From positions 34,191 through 98,190 of the forward strand of contig NZ_FOSG01000023.1 of NCBI RefSeq assembly GCF_900114215.1: a stretch of DNA of 64,000 bases. The letters run 5' to 3'. Below are positions 40,486 through 49,135 of the stretch, piece by piece (position 1 is the stretch's first letter; each line of letters opens with the position of its first letter). This DNA comes from Streptomyces mangrovi (lineage in GTDB: Bacteria > Actinomycetota > Actinomycetes > Streptomycetales > Streptomycetaceae). A model generated the notes under the pieces. It was not told where the DNA came from. It saw nothing but the letters and a program-made list of their open reading frames with translations, and made no database searches. The translations under genes and the position numbers were made by a program.

Positions 40486-41759
40486 CGGGACACGGGCTCC
40501 AGCACCTCGCGCCCGCCCAGGTAGGGGCGGAGCACCTCGGGTACGCGGACCGAACCGTCGGCCCGCTGGTGGTTCTCCAGCAGGGCCACGATGGTGCGGG
40601 GCACCGCGCACAGCGTGCCGTTGAGGGTGGCCAGCGGGCGCACCTTCTTGTCCTGGCGCATCCGGATGGACAGCCGACGGGCCTGGAACTCGTTGCAGTT
40701 CGACGCCGAGGTCAGCTCGCGGTACTTGCCCTGGGTGGGGATCCACGCCTCGCAGTCGAACTTCCGCGAGGCGGAGGCGCCCAGGTCGCCGGTGGCCACG
40801 TCGATCACCCGGAACGGCAGCTCCAGGCCGGTCAGCCACTGCTTCTCCCACTCCAGCAGCCGCCAGTGCTCCGCCTCGGACTCCTCGGGGGTCACGTAGG
40901 AGAACATCTCCACCTTGTCGAACTGGTGGACGCGGAAGATGCCGCGGGTGTCCTTGCCGTACGAGCCGGCCTCGCGGCGGAAGCAGGGGGAGAAGCCCGC
41001 GTAGCGCAGCGGAAGCTTGTCCGCCTCGACGATCTCGTCCATGTGGTAGCCGGCGAGCGGCACTTCGGAGGTGCCGACGAGGTAGTAGTCGTCCTTCTCC
41101 AGGTGGTAGACGTTCTCGGCGGCCTGGCCGAGGAAGCCGGTGCCCTCCATGGCGCGCGGCTTGACCAGCGCGGGGGTGAGCATCGGGATGAAGCCGGCCT
41201 CGGTGGCCTGCGCGATCGCGGCGTTGACCAGGGCCAGCTCCAGCAGGGCGCCGACGCCGGTGAGGTAGTAGAAGCGCGAGCCGGAGACCTTGGCGCCGCG
41301 CTCGACGTCGATCGCGCCGAGTGCCTGGCCGAGCTCCAGGTGGTCCTTGGGTTCGAAGCCCTCGGCGTCGAAGTCGCGCGGGGTGCCGTGCGTCTCGCGG
41401 ACGGTGAAGTCGTCCTCGCCGCCGACGGGGACCTCGGGGTGGACGAGGTTGCCGAGTTGGCGGAGGAGCCGCTGCGCCTCGGCCTCGGCCTCGTCGCGCT
41501 CGGCGTCGGCGGCCTTGACCGCGGCGGACAGCTCGCCGGCGCGCCTGAGCAGCTCGGCCTTCTCGTCGCCGGCGGCCTTCGGGATCAGCTTGCCGAGCTG
41601 CTTCTGCTCGGCGCGCAGTTCGTCGAAGCGGACGCCGGACGACCTGCGCCGCTCGTCGGCGGAGAGCAGGGCGTCGACGAGGCCGACGTCCTCTCCACGG
41701 GCGCGCTGGGAGGCGCGCACACGGTCTGGGTCCTCACGGAGCAGGCGAAGGTCAATCAC
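40482..41759 (-). CDS. serS: Seryl-tRNA synthetase
   Basis: 425 residues. Class-II aaRS with the N-terminal coiled-coil arm (residues ~30-105) and motifs 2 (FSPCFRREAGSYGKDTRG) and 3 (near the C-terminus, NGTLCAVPRTIVALLENHQ). Charges tRNA-Ser; a tRNA-Ser gene is also in this window at 61307. The GTG start follows TACCCT plus six bases with no ribosome site, so the mRNA looks leaderless. Confidence 0.98.
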   Translation of the reverse strand: MIDLRLLREDPDRVRASQRARGEDVGLVDALLSADERRRSSGVRFDELRAEQKQLGKLIPKAAGDEKAELLRRAGELSAAVKAADAERDEAEAEAQRLLRQLGNLVHPEVPVGGEDDFTVRETHGTPRDFDAEGFEPKDHLELGQALGAIDVERGAKVSGSRFYYLTGVGALLELALVNAAIAQATEAGFIPMLTPALVKPRAMEGTGFLGQAAENVYHLEKDDYYLVGTSEVPLAGYHMDEIVEADKLPLRYAGFSPCFRREAGSYGKDTRGIFRVHQFDKVEMFSYVTPEESEAEHWRLLEWEKQWLTGLELPFRVIDVATGDLGASASRKFDCEAWIPTQGKYRELTSASNCNEFQARRLSIRMRQDKKVRPLATLNGTLCAVPRTIVALLENHQRADGSVRVPEVLRPYLGGREVLEPVSR

Positions 41760-42388
41760 GCCGTCAGGGTACCGGGGGCGTGCGGTCCGCTCGACCCGAT
41801 ATGGCGATACGTGGCGTTATGCGGCTTTTGTCGTTCGCGGCGGAATAGGGGAAAGGGGTCGTCAAGGAAATTTCCGCTGTCACCGTACAGGGGGGCGTGC
41901 GGGTACGGAGGTGGACGAAAGGGGTGACGGCGCGAGGGTGTGCGCGAAGGCGCGCGGGAGGGCGTGTGCGAGGCGGTGTGCGCGAGGCCGGCCAGGCCTC
42001 AACCAGGCTTTGACCGGGGCTCGGCCGGGCTTTGACCGGGGCTCGGCCGGGAGGAGCGGCGATTGTTATCCACAGACTCGGGGGGAGACCGTCGAGTTTT
42101 CCACAGGGGGTATGGAAATCCTGTGGAAGACGGAGGGGGCGCGCGTGCGGGATTCGCGCTCGCCCATCGATTCCCTCCTCACGCATCTCCTACACGCCTT
42201 TTCGGAGGGAAATGCCACCCTCCCGGGTGTCGATCAATCGAATTGGGCGGATGAAGAGTTTCTGAGGGGCTGTGAACAGAGAAGGGTGATTCGCGGCTTT
42301 TGCCCGAAATGGAAACTTGTCCGTTCCGTGTTGTGCACAGGACGCCCACCGCCCCTGTGGATAACTTCCGGGAAGTGCCGCACACCCC
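41760..42388. other. 629-bp non-coding gap with a DnaA-box-like cluster
   Basis: No credible gene. It holds the serS promoter, a 22-bp tandem repeat, and a lower-GC segment with DnaA-box-like 9-mers: TTATCCACA (42066-42074, perfect), TTTTCCACA (42097-42105), TGTGGAAGA (42122-42130, reverse, weak), TTGTGCACA (42331-42339) and TGTGGATAA (42356-42364, reverse, perfect). The two perfect boxes face each other. oriC itself is not here (no dnaA, dnaN or gyrB). A DnaA-titrating or replication-control site is the leading idea. Confidence 0.6.
42007..42050. repeat. 22-bp direct repeat, two copies
   Basis: ggctttgaccggggctcggc-type unit repeated head to tail at 22-bp spacing with no mismatch over both copies. 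It lies just upstream of the first DnaA-box-like site. Confidence 0.85.
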
Positions 42389-43327
42389 TCAGGCGCGGCC
42401 GTCGACGCAGCGCGCCAGCCAGTCCGCCGCCTCCGCGAACTCGTCGTCCGTCGTCCCCCGCCGCAGCGGTGTGGTCTGCGACGGCTCCACGCCCGCCCGC
42501 GGATACGACCCCAGAAAGCGCACCTTCGGGCAGATGCGCCGAAGCCCCATCAGCGCCTCGCCCACCCGCCGGTCGGAGATGTGCCCCTCGGCGTCCACCG
42601 AGAAGCAGTACCGGCCGATGCCCTCACCCGTCGGCCGCGACTCGATCCGCACCAGGTTCACGCCCCGCACCGCGAACTCCTGGAGCAGCTCCAGCAGCGC
42701 GCCGGGGTGGTCGTCGCCGAGCCACAGCACCAAAGAGGTCTTGTCCGCGCCCGTCCGCGCCGCGGGCCGCCCCGGCCGGCCGACCAGCACGAAGCGCGTG
42801 GCGGCGTTCTCCGCGTCGTGGATGCCGGTCACCAGCGGCTCCAGACCGTACGTCGCCGCCGCGAACTCGCCCGCGAACGCCGCGTCGTACCGGCCCTCCT
42901 GCACCAGCCGGGCGCCGTCCGCGTTGGAGGCCGCCGACTCCCACTGGGCGTCGGGCAGACGCTCCGCCAGCCAGCGGCGCACCTGCGGCTGGGCCACCGG
43001 GTGCCCGGTCACCGTCTTGACCGCCTCCAGCGCGGTGCCCGGCCGCACCAGCAGCGCGAAGGCGATCGGCAGCAGCACCTCGCGGTAGATCATCAGCGGC
43101 CGGCCGGTGGCCAGCTCGTCCAGGGTCGCGGTGACCCCGCCCTCGACCGAGTTCTCGATCGGCACCAGGGAGCCGCCCGCCTCCCCGTTGCGCACGGCGT
43201 CCAGCGCGGCGGGCACCGACACCATCGGCACCAGCTCGCGCGTGGCAGCCTCCGGGAGGGTGCGGAGCGCGGCCTCGGTGAAGGTGCCCTCGGGGCCCAG
43301 GTAGGTGTAGCGGCTCGCGGGTGACAT
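42389..43327 (-). CDS. pheA: Prephenate dehydratase
   Basis: 312 residues. The PDT domain (TYLGPEGTFTEAAL, LVPIENSVEGGVTATLDEL) is followed by a regulatory ACT domain (DHPGALLELLQEFAVRGVNL, then IESRPTGEGIGRYCFSVD). Converts prephenate to phenylpyruvate for phenylalanine; the ACT domain normally gives feedback inhibition by Phe. No chorismate-mutase domain, as is usual in actinobacteria. TACTGT seven bases before ATG points to a leaderless mRNA. Confidence 0.97.
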   Translation of the reverse strand: MSPASRYTYLGPEGTFTEAALRTLPEAATRELVPMVSVPAALDAVRNGEAGGSLVPIENSVEGGVTATLDELATGRPLMIYREVLLPIAFALLVRPGTALEAVKTVTGHPVAQPQVRRWLAERLPDAQWESAASNADGARLVQEGRYDAAFAGEFAAATYGLEPLVTGIHDAENAATRFVLVGRPGRPAARTGADKTSLVLWLGDDHPGALLELLQEFAVRGVNLVRIESRPTGEGIGRYCFSVDAEGHISDRRVGEALMGLRRICPKVRFLGSYPRAGVEPSQTTPLRRGTTDDEFAEAADWLARCVDGRA

Positions 43328-43370
43328 GCCGTCCACAGTAGTCCGGCCGGGGGACGGGCAGCCCGCGGTC

Positions 43371-44705
43371 TCAGCCTTCGAGCAGGCGCCGGCCCACGTA
43401 CTCGTCCTCGCGCGCACCGCCCGGCACCGCGAACAGCGCGCTCGCCTCGTGCCGGATGAAGCGGGACAGGGCGTCCCCCCGGTCGAGCTTGCGCTGCACG
43501 GGCACGAAGCCCCGCATCGGGTCCGCCTGCCAGGCGACGAACAGCAGCCCGGCGTCCGGCGCCCCGTCGTCGCGGAAGCCGTCGTGGTAGGAGAAGGAGC
43601 GCCGCAGCATCGCCGCGCCGCCGTTGGACGCGGGCGCCGTCACCCGTACGTGTGCGTCGGCGGCGATGGCCGGGCCGCCGTCCGGGCCCCGCTCGTCCAG
43701 ATCCACCGGGGTGGTCTCAAGGCCGCCCGACAGCGGGGCGCCGTCGGACTTGCGGCGGCCCATCACCTTCTCCTGATCGGCGAGCGGGACGCGCTCCCAG
43801 TCGTCCAGCAGCATCCGGATCCGCCGCACCACCGCGTACGAGCCGCCCGCCATCCACTCCGGGTCGCCGCCGGCGGGCACGAAGACGCGCTGCTCGAAGT
43901 CCTCGTCCGTCTCCTTCGGGTTGTTGGTGCCGTCGATCTGGCCCATCAGGTTGCGGGCGGTGCGGGGGGAGGCGGTGGCGCCCGGGGAGCGGTTGAAGCC
44001 GTTCATCTGCCAGCGCACCCGGGCGGTGCCGTCCGCCTCGCGCTGGAGGGCGCGCAGCGCGTGGAAGGCGACCAGGGCGTCGTCGGCGCCGATCTGCACC
44101 CACAGGTCGCCGCCGGAGCGCCTGGCGTCCAGCTCGTCGGCCGAGAACGGGGGCAGCGGTGCGAGGGCGGACGGGCGGCGCGCGGCCAGGCCCGTGCGGT
44201 CGAAGAAGGTGCGGCCGAAACCGAAGGTGACGGTGAGGGAGGACGGTCCGGCGTCCAGGGCGATGCCGGTGTCGTGCAGCCGGGCGGCGGGCTCCTCGCC
44301 CGCCATCAGCGCCTCGGCCGTCCGCGTCCAGCGGCGCAGCAGCGCGGCCGCCTCCTTCCGCCCGGCGCCCGGCGCCAGGTCGAGGGCGAGGAGGTGCCCG
44401 TGCGCCTGCGCGGGCTCGGTGATGCCCGGCTGGTGGTCGCCGCGGAAGGGGACGCGGCTGCTGCCGACCGTGGACAGGGCGGTGGGCGGCTCGGTGGCGG
44501 CGGCCGTGCCCAGGGCGCCGCCCGCCGCGCCGAGCGCCAGCCCGGCGGCGCCGGCCGCGCCCGCCGCGCCGAGCAGACGGCGGCGGGAGGGGCCGGGACG
44601 GGGGTCGGTGGACTGCTCGGGGCCGTTGCCGGTGCCGGTGCTGCTGTCGGTGCTATTGCCGGTGCCGGTGCCGGTGCCGGTGCCGTTGTCGGGGTGGTGT
44701 GTCAT
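43371..44705 (-). CDS. dtpA: Dyp-type heme peroxidase, Tat-exported (DtpA-like)
   Basis: 444 residues. A twin-arginine signal (SRRRLLGAAGAAG, ~residues 40-55) after a Thr/Gly repeat (GTGTGTGN). The Dyp hallmark GQIDG (GxxDG distal Asp) is followed by TNNPKET; C-terminal DAGLLFVAWQADP. In S. lividans the equivalent DtpA needs copper trafficking and supports GlxA maturation and morphogenesis (established there). Last gene of the sco-PCuAC-copCD-dtpA series; the 71-bp gap to copCD suggests co-transcription. Deferrochelatase-type activity is the alternative reading. Confidence 0.9.
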   Translation of the reverse strand: MTHHPDNGTGTGTGTGNSTDSSTGTGNGPEQSTDPRPGPSRRRLLGAAGAAGAAGLALGAAGGALGTAAATEPPTALSTVGSSRVPFRGDHQPGITEPAQAHGHLLALDLAPGAGRKEAAALLRRWTRTAEALMAGEEPAARLHDTGIALDAGPSSLTVTFGFGRTFFDRTGLAARRPSALAPLPPFSADELDARRSGGDLWVQIGADDALVAFHALRALQREADGTARVRWQMNGFNRSPGATASPRTARNLMGQIDGTNNPKETDEDFEQRVFVPAGGDPEWMAGGSYAVVRRIRMLLDDWERVPLADQEKVMGRRKSDGAPLSGGLETTPVDLDERGPDGGPAIAADAHVRVTAPASNGGAAMLRRSFSYHDGFRDDGAPDAGLLFVAWQADPMRGFVPVQRKLDRGDALSRFIRHEASALFAVPGGAREDEYVGRRLLEG

Positions 44706-44776
44706 CGCTGCCCAGTCTCGGTTCTCGGGTGGTGCTCGGTGTCTCGGGCGGTACGGGGGCGGGGTGCGGGTGGCGG

Positions 44777-46783
44777 TCAGTCGAGCTCGAAGGTCTTCCG
44801 CTCGGTCACCTGGTCGATGTCGGAGGTCCGCACGGTCACGGCGGCCTCCCAGACGCCCGGCAGGGGGAGCTGGAGGCCGGAGGCGGACCAGCGGCCCTCG
44901 CCGGTCCGCCCCAGGGAGGCGGTCAGCGGGCCGACGTCCCGGGCGGGAAGGGTGAAGGCGACCCGGACCTCGGGCGCGTCCAGGGGCTCGCCGCCGGTGG
45001 TGGTGGTGCGCACCAGCAGGGAGTTGCCGCCGCTCCTGCCCGGGTCCAGCAGGAGCTGGGCCCGGCCGGCGCCGCCCGGGCCGCCGGTGTCGAAGGGGAC
45101 GGTGAGGACCAGCGGCCCGCAGCGGTCGGAGCCGGCCCCGCCCTGCTCCCGTCCCTGCTCGGCGGCGGTGCCGGCCGCCGTACCGGACGCCACGGCGGTA
45201 CGGGCGGGCTCGGCCGCGGTGAGCAGGGTCGTCACGGCCAGGACGGCCGCCGCGACGGCCGCCTCGGCGAGCACCGAGCGCCGCAGCCCGGCGCGTGCCG
45301 GGTCGGCGTCGCGCTCCCGCCTGCGGCGCGCGGCCTCGACCGCGGCGCGCTGGCGGGCGAGCTGCGCGGCGCGCTCGGGGGTGACGTCCGGGCCCGGTTC
45401 GGGGACGGCCACCGGTTCCGGGACGGGTTCCGGTTCGGGGACGGACACCGGTTCGGGGACGGGCCGCTCCCCGGGCGCGTCCACCAGCCGGGCGGTGTGG
45501 CGGTGGGAGAGTCGGGCGGCCACGAGCAGCAGCGCCACCAGCGCGATCTTGGCCAGCAGCAGCCGCCCGTACGAGGTGGAGGTCAGCGCCTCCCAGCCGC
45601 CCACCTGCCGCCAGGACTGGTAGAGGCCGGTGGCGGCGAGGACGGCCACGGAGCCGAGTGCGGTCCGCGAGAAGCGGCGCACCGCATCCCCGCCCACCGC
45701 GGGCCCCCACCGCAGTACGGCGAGCAGCGCCGCCAGACCGCCCAGCCAGACGGCGACGGCGAGCAGGTGAACGATGTCGGCCGGCACCGCCACGGCGGTC
45801 TGGGGGCCGGTCGAGGCGTGCTCGGCCGCCGCCCAGGTCGCGGCGAGCCCCACGGCGAGGACCGCGCCGCCCGCCGACAGGCCGATGGCCGGACTCCGCC
45901 GGTCGCGCCGGTCGCCGCGGTCGTCCCCGGCCCGCTCCCCGCCGCTTCGCCGGGCGTACGCCCCGAACAGCAGCGAGACGAACAGCCCTGCCGCCGCGAG
46001 CAGCAGCAGCCGGGACACCAGCGCCGTACCCGTCCTGGTCTCCAGCACCGTCCGGAGCGCACCCGTGTCGAGCATGTCGCCCGGCCCGCCCGCGCCGGTG
46101 TACGGGACGCGCAGCAGCAGCGCCGCGACGGTGCCGGCGGTCAGCGTGACCCAGCCGGCCACCACCAGGCGCCGCACCGCCCGCGACCGGGCGGCGGCCG
46201 GCAGGCAGCCGAGGACGAAGGCCGACCCGCCGACGAGCAGCACGAAGCCGGTGTAGGCGGCGTAGCGGGCGATGTCGTGGAGCACGCCGACCGCGCCGCC
46301 GCCCGGCTCCTCCCCCGGCACGGCGGCGGAGGTCCGCGAGGGGGCGCCGACGGAGAAGGTGAAGGCGCCGGAGATGGGGTGGCTGTCGGCCGAGACCGCC
46401 TTCCAGACGACGGTGTAGGTGCCCTCGGGCAGCCCGTCGCGCAGCCCGGTGCCGTGGCGGATCTCGCCGCCGCCGGAGAGGTTTTGCACCCGGCCGGTGT
46501 CCACCCGCCCGCCGTCGGGCGCGAGGACGCGGATGGCGTCGTCCGCCATGGACACGCTCTCGGAGAAGGTGAGCGTCACCTGCCGGGGGGCCCGGTCCAC
46601 CACCGCTCCCCGCGCCGGGTCGCTGCCGGTCAGCGTGGCGTGCGCGGCGGCCGGCGCGGCGCCGCCGAGCAGCAGCGCCGCCAGCGCACCGAGCAGACCG
46701 AGCACGCCGAGCAGCCCGGACCGCCCGTGCGGGCCGGGTCGGCCGGCCGGCCGTGGCAGGGCGCGGGGAGCGGTGGTGGTCAT
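44777..46783 (-). CDS. Copper resistance CopC-CopD fusion
   Basis: 668 residues. Signal peptide, then a CopC domain whose mature N-terminus begins at the His in AAAHATLTGSDPARGA (Cu(II) ligand), with further His in SADSHPISGAF. About eight membrane spans of the CopD type follow, then a Pro/Glu repeat-rich loop (VPEPVSVPEPEPVPEPVAV) and an extracytoplasmic beta domain. Family role: binding and import or handling of periplasmic copper. It starts 16 bp after the PCuAC gene. Confidence 0.9.
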   Translation of the reverse strand: MTTTAPRALPRPAGRPGPHGRSGLLGVLGLLGALAALLLGGAAPAAAHATLTGSDPARGAVVDRAPRQVTLTFSESVSMADDAIRVLAPDGGRVDTGRVQNLSGGGEIRHGTGLRDGLPEGTYTVVWKAVSADSHPISGAFTFSVGAPSRTSAAVPGEEPGGGAVGVLHDIARYAAYTGFVLLVGGSAFVLGCLPAAARSRAVRRLVVAGWVTLTAGTVAALLLRVPYTGAGGPGDMLDTGALRTVLETRTGTALVSRLLLLAAAGLFVSLLFGAYARRSGGERAGDDRGDRRDRRSPAIGLSAGGAVLAVGLAATWAAAEHASTGPQTAVAVPADIVHLLAVAVWLGGLAALLAVLRWGPAVGGDAVRRFSRTALGSVAVLAATGLYQSWRQVGGWEALTSTSYGRLLLAKIALVALLLVAARLSHRHTARLVDAPGERPVPEPVSVPEPEPVPEPVAVPEPGPDVTPERAAQLARQRAAVEAARRRRERDADPARAGLRRSVLAEAAVAAAVLAVTTLLTAAEPARTAVASGTAAGTAAEQGREQGGAGSDRCGPLVLTVPFDTGGPGGAGRAQLLLDPGRSGGNSLLVRTTTTGGEPLDAPEVRVAFTLPARDVGPLTASLGRTGEGRWSASGLQLPLPGVWEAAVTVRTSDIDQVTERKTFELD

Positions 46784-46799
46784 GACGGGGGTACCTGCC

Positions 46800-47330
46800 T
46801 CACTCTTCGGAGTGCTCGGTGTGCCCGGAGGCGTCGGGGACGTGGTTGACCGCCTCGACCGGGACCTCGACGGTGATCGGGTCGGACTTCTCGAAGCGCA
46901 GCTCCACCGAGACCTTCTCGCCCTCGGCGGGCTTGCGCTCCAGGTCCATGAACATCAGGTGGTTGCCGCCCCGGCTGAGCTCCAGAGTGCCGTCGGCGGG
47001 CACGGTCAGGGAGTCCACCCGCCGCATCCGCCCGCCGGTGGTCTCGTGGATCTGCACGTCGTCGGAGATGTCGCTGGCGGCCGAGACGAGCCGGTCGGCG
47101 GTGTCGCCGTCGTTGCGGACGACCAGGAAGCCGCCCGCCCGGTCGGCGGTGACCGGCTCGGGCACGTAGGCGCCCTCCACGGTCAGCTCCGGGCCCGAGG
47201 AGCCGCCGCAGGCGGCGGTGCCCGCGGTGAGCAGCGCGGCGGCCAGGGCGAGCCCGAGGGACCGGCGGACGGGGCGGTCGCTCAGGCGGATCCGGCGGGT
47301 TCGGTGGGTTCGGTGGGTTCGGCGGTTCAC
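46800..47330 (-). CDS. PCu(A)C-type extracytoplasmic copper chaperone (ECuC-like), lipoprotein
   Basis: 176 residues. Lipobox LTAGTAAC. The PCuAC motif H(x)nM...HxM is readable as IHETTGGRMRRVD then GGNHLMFMDLE, giving the Cu(I) ligands His, Met, His, Met. The GTG start overlaps the sco stop by GTGA. The 20 residues before the signal core contain HRTHRTRR-type repeats. It probably passes Cu(I) to Sco, as shown for the S. lividans pair. Confidence 0.9.
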   Translation of the reverse strand: MNRRTHRTHRTRRIRLSDRPVRRSLGLALAAALLTAGTAACGGSSGPELTVEGAYVPEPVTADRAGGFLVVRNDGDTADRLVSAASDISDDVQIHETTGGRMRRVDSLTVPADGTLELSRGGNHLMFMDLERKPAEGEKVSVELRFEKSDPITVEVPVEAVNHVPDASGHTEHSEE

Positions 47331-48028
47331 GGCAGCTTCCCCTGGGCGAGCGCGGGCAGGTCCTTCTCGTAGGTCTCGACGGGCACGTCCTCGGTGTAGA
47401 GCACGTGCGCCCGGTCGTCCTTCGGCAGGAAGGCCAGGACCTGGGTGCCGTGGGAGGAGACGATGTCGCCGTTCTCGTCCTCCACCGGCGGCTCCAGGGA
47501 GATGCCCAGGGAGCGGGCGCCGGCCCGGATCTTCTCGAAGTCGCCGGTGAGCCCGATGAAGTCGGGGTCCTGGGCGCGCAGCCACTCGCCGAGCGACTCG
47601 GGGGTGTCGCGCTCGGGGTCGGAGGTGACGAAGACGACCCGCAGCTTCTCCTGCTCGGCCTCGGGCAGCTTGGACTTGGCGACGGCGATGTTGCTCATCG
47701 TCAGGGGGCACACGTCGGGGCAGTGGGTGTAGCCGAAGTAGATCAGGGTCGGGTGGCCCTCGGTCTCCTCGACCAGGTCGTAGGTCTCGCCGTCGGTGTC
47801 GGTGAGGACCAGCTCCGGCTTGTCGAAGGGGTTGTCCAGGACGACGCCCTGCTTGGGGCCGGTGCCGGTGCCGGTGTCCGCCGAGGCCGGGGCGTTGCCG
47901 GAGCTGCCGGAGCCGTCGTCGCCGGAGCCGCCGCAGGCGGTGGTGCCCGCGGTGAGCAGCACGGCGGCCAGGGCGAGCCCGAGGGCGCGGCGGGTGCGCC
48001 GGGGGTGGCGGCGCGGAGTGCGGTGCAT
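47327..48028 (-). CDS. sco: Sco-family copper chaperone, lipoprotein
   Basis: 233 residues. Lipobox LTAGTTAC, a Ser/Gly linker, then the thioredoxin-like Sco domain with CPDVC (Cu-binding CxxxC) and the third ligand His in SSHGTQVLAF. Delivers copper to cytochrome oxidase CuA and, in S. lividans, to the GlxA/DtpA system. First gene of the copper operon; GAAGGAAAG precedes ATG. Confidence 0.93.
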   Translation of the reverse strand: MHRTPRRHPRRTRRALGLALAAVLLTAGTTACGGSGDDGSGSSGNAPASADTGTGTGPKQGVVLDNPFDKPELVLTDTDGETYDLVEETEGHPTLIYFGYTHCPDVCPLTMSNIAVAKSKLPEAEQEKLRVVFVTSDPERDTPESLGEWLRAQDPDFIGLTGDFEKIRAGARSLGISLEPPVEDENGDIVSSHGTQVLAFLPKDDRAHVLYTEDVPVETYEKDLPALAQGKLP

Positions 48029-48054
48029 GAGGGTTCTTTCCTTCTCGCGGTGGT

Positions 48055-48085
48055 GCTTGTGGTGGTGTTGCTTGTGGTGGTGGGC
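48055..48085. repeat. 15-bp direct repeat in the sco leader
   Basis: gcttgtggtggtgtt occurs twice in tandem 25-60 bases ahead of the sco ATG (CCACCACAAG units on the coding strand). In frame with sco it would spell HHHK repeats, but no start codon precedes it. Confidence 0.7.
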
Positions 48086-48097
48086 GGCGGCCGCGGA

Positions 48098-48135
48098 CCC
48101 GGAGGGGGCCGCCGGTGCGGGCGGGCCCCTCCGGG
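48098..48135 (-). terminator. Hairpin between ycnI and sco
   Basis: A 12-bp stem (CCCGGAGGGGGCC with GGCCCCTCCGGG) with a one-base bulge and a 13-nt loop, 13 bp after the ycnI stop. It separates ycnI from the sco operon. Confidence 0.65.
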
Positions 48136-48147
48136 GGCGGCCGGGTG

Positions 48148-48975
48148 TCAGGAGGTGCGGCGGCGTCCGGCCAGGACGCCGAAGGCGACGCCGGCGGCCC
48201 CGACGGCGATGCCGGTGACGGCGAGGACGCGGGCGGTGGTGTCGGAGGCGTCCGCCGCGCCGCCCGCCTCGCCCTGGGCCGCGGTCTCGGTACCGGTCTC
48301 GGTGCCGGCGGCGGCCTGGTCGGTACCGGTCTCGGTGCCGGCGTCCGCGTCACCGCCGTGGCCGCCCCCGGAGGGCGGGACGAGGTTCAGCACGGGCGCC
48401 GGGTGCTCCGGCTCCTCGCCCCCCTCGCCCTCGGCGGGCGGCTCCTCGATCCAGCGCACGACCTCGTCGTTGCCGTACGTCTGGACGGCCTTGAGGACGA
48501 GCCGGTCGGTGTCCTCGGGAAGCTTCCCGACGGAGACGGGGAACTGCTGGAAGGTGCCCGGCTCGATGCCGCCGCCGGTCTCCGTCCAGATGATCTTGGA
48601 GGGGACCTCGGTGAGCTTCCGGCCGTGGGCCTCCACGGGCTCGGCCGGCTTGGCCTTGGTCACCTTCACCTCCCAGCCGGGCACCGGCTGGGGCATCACC
48701 GAGGCGAGCGGGTGGTCGGCGGGGAAGGTGACCTCCACCTTGACGGTGGAGGCGTCGTCCCGCTCGTTGGGGACCTTGACGTCGATCGTCGTGTAGCCGC
48801 CCTGCTCGGCCTCGCCGGGGTTGACGGAGATGTGGGCGGCGGCCGGTCCGGCGGCGGCGAGGGCCAGGGCGGCCGCGACGGCGCCGGCCGCGGCGAGACG
48901 GCGGACGGACGGCACGGCGGACGACGCGGCGAGCGGCACGGTGGACGGCTTGGTGACCGGTGTCTGGGACTGCAT
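48148..48975 (-). CDS. YcnI family (DUF1775) copper-binding membrane-anchored protein
   Basis: 275 residues. Signal peptide cleaved before AHISVNPGEAEQGGYTT, leaving an N-terminal His, which in the family forms a Cu(II) brace-like site with a Glu and a Trp (GWEVKV here). DUF1775 domain to ~residue 170, a Thr/Glu/Gly repeat stalk (GTETGT), then a C-terminal span and RRR. ATG was chosen over an upstream GTG because AGGAG is 11 bases ahead. It neighbours the sco operon. Confidence 0.9.
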   Translation of the reverse strand: MQSQTPVTKPSTVPLAASSAVPSVRRLAAAGAVAAALALAAAGPAAAHISVNPGEAEQGGYTTIDVKVPNERDDASTVKVEVTFPADHPLASVMPQPVPGWEVKVTKAKPAEPVEAHGRKLTEVPSKIIWTETGGGIEPGTFQQFPVSVGKLPEDTDRLVLKAVQTYGNDEVVRWIEEPPAEGEGGEEPEHPAPVLNLVPPSGGGHGGDADAGTETGTDQAAAGTETGTETAAQGEAGGAADASDTTARVLAVTGIAVGAAGVAFGVLAGRRRTS

Positions 48976-49036
48976 GCTGAAGGACACTCCTCATCAGGCA
49001 TGGGGGCGCTCCCCGGCCGCGACCGCACTTGGGTCG

Positions 49037-49108
49037 GGGAGGCGCGCTCTGCGCCTCCCGGCCGGACGAGCCCGGGCATGGTGCGCGGCGGCGGGCGCAC
49101 CATGCCCG
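49037..49108 (-). terminator. Two hairpins between the membrane-protein gene and ycnI
   Basis: First (in transcription order): 14-bp perfect stem CGGGCATGGTGCGC (49073-49086/49095-49108), 28 bp beyond the stop. Second: 9-bp stem GGGAGGCGC (49037-49045/49051-49059). They probably terminate the upstream gene; the second could sit in the ycnI leader. Confidence 0.7.
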
Positions 49109-49135
49109 TGCTCGGGAGAGCGGGGAGCGTGCGCT

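Noticed and set aside
41760..42388. Chromosomal origin of replication
   Set aside because: Only about five box-like sites are present; Streptomyces oriC has many more and lies between dnaA and dnaN, which are not here.
48029..48090. His-rich leader peptide in front of sco
   Set aside because: The in-frame HHHK repeats have no ATG, GTG or TTG upstream before the frame breaks, so they are unlikely to be translated.
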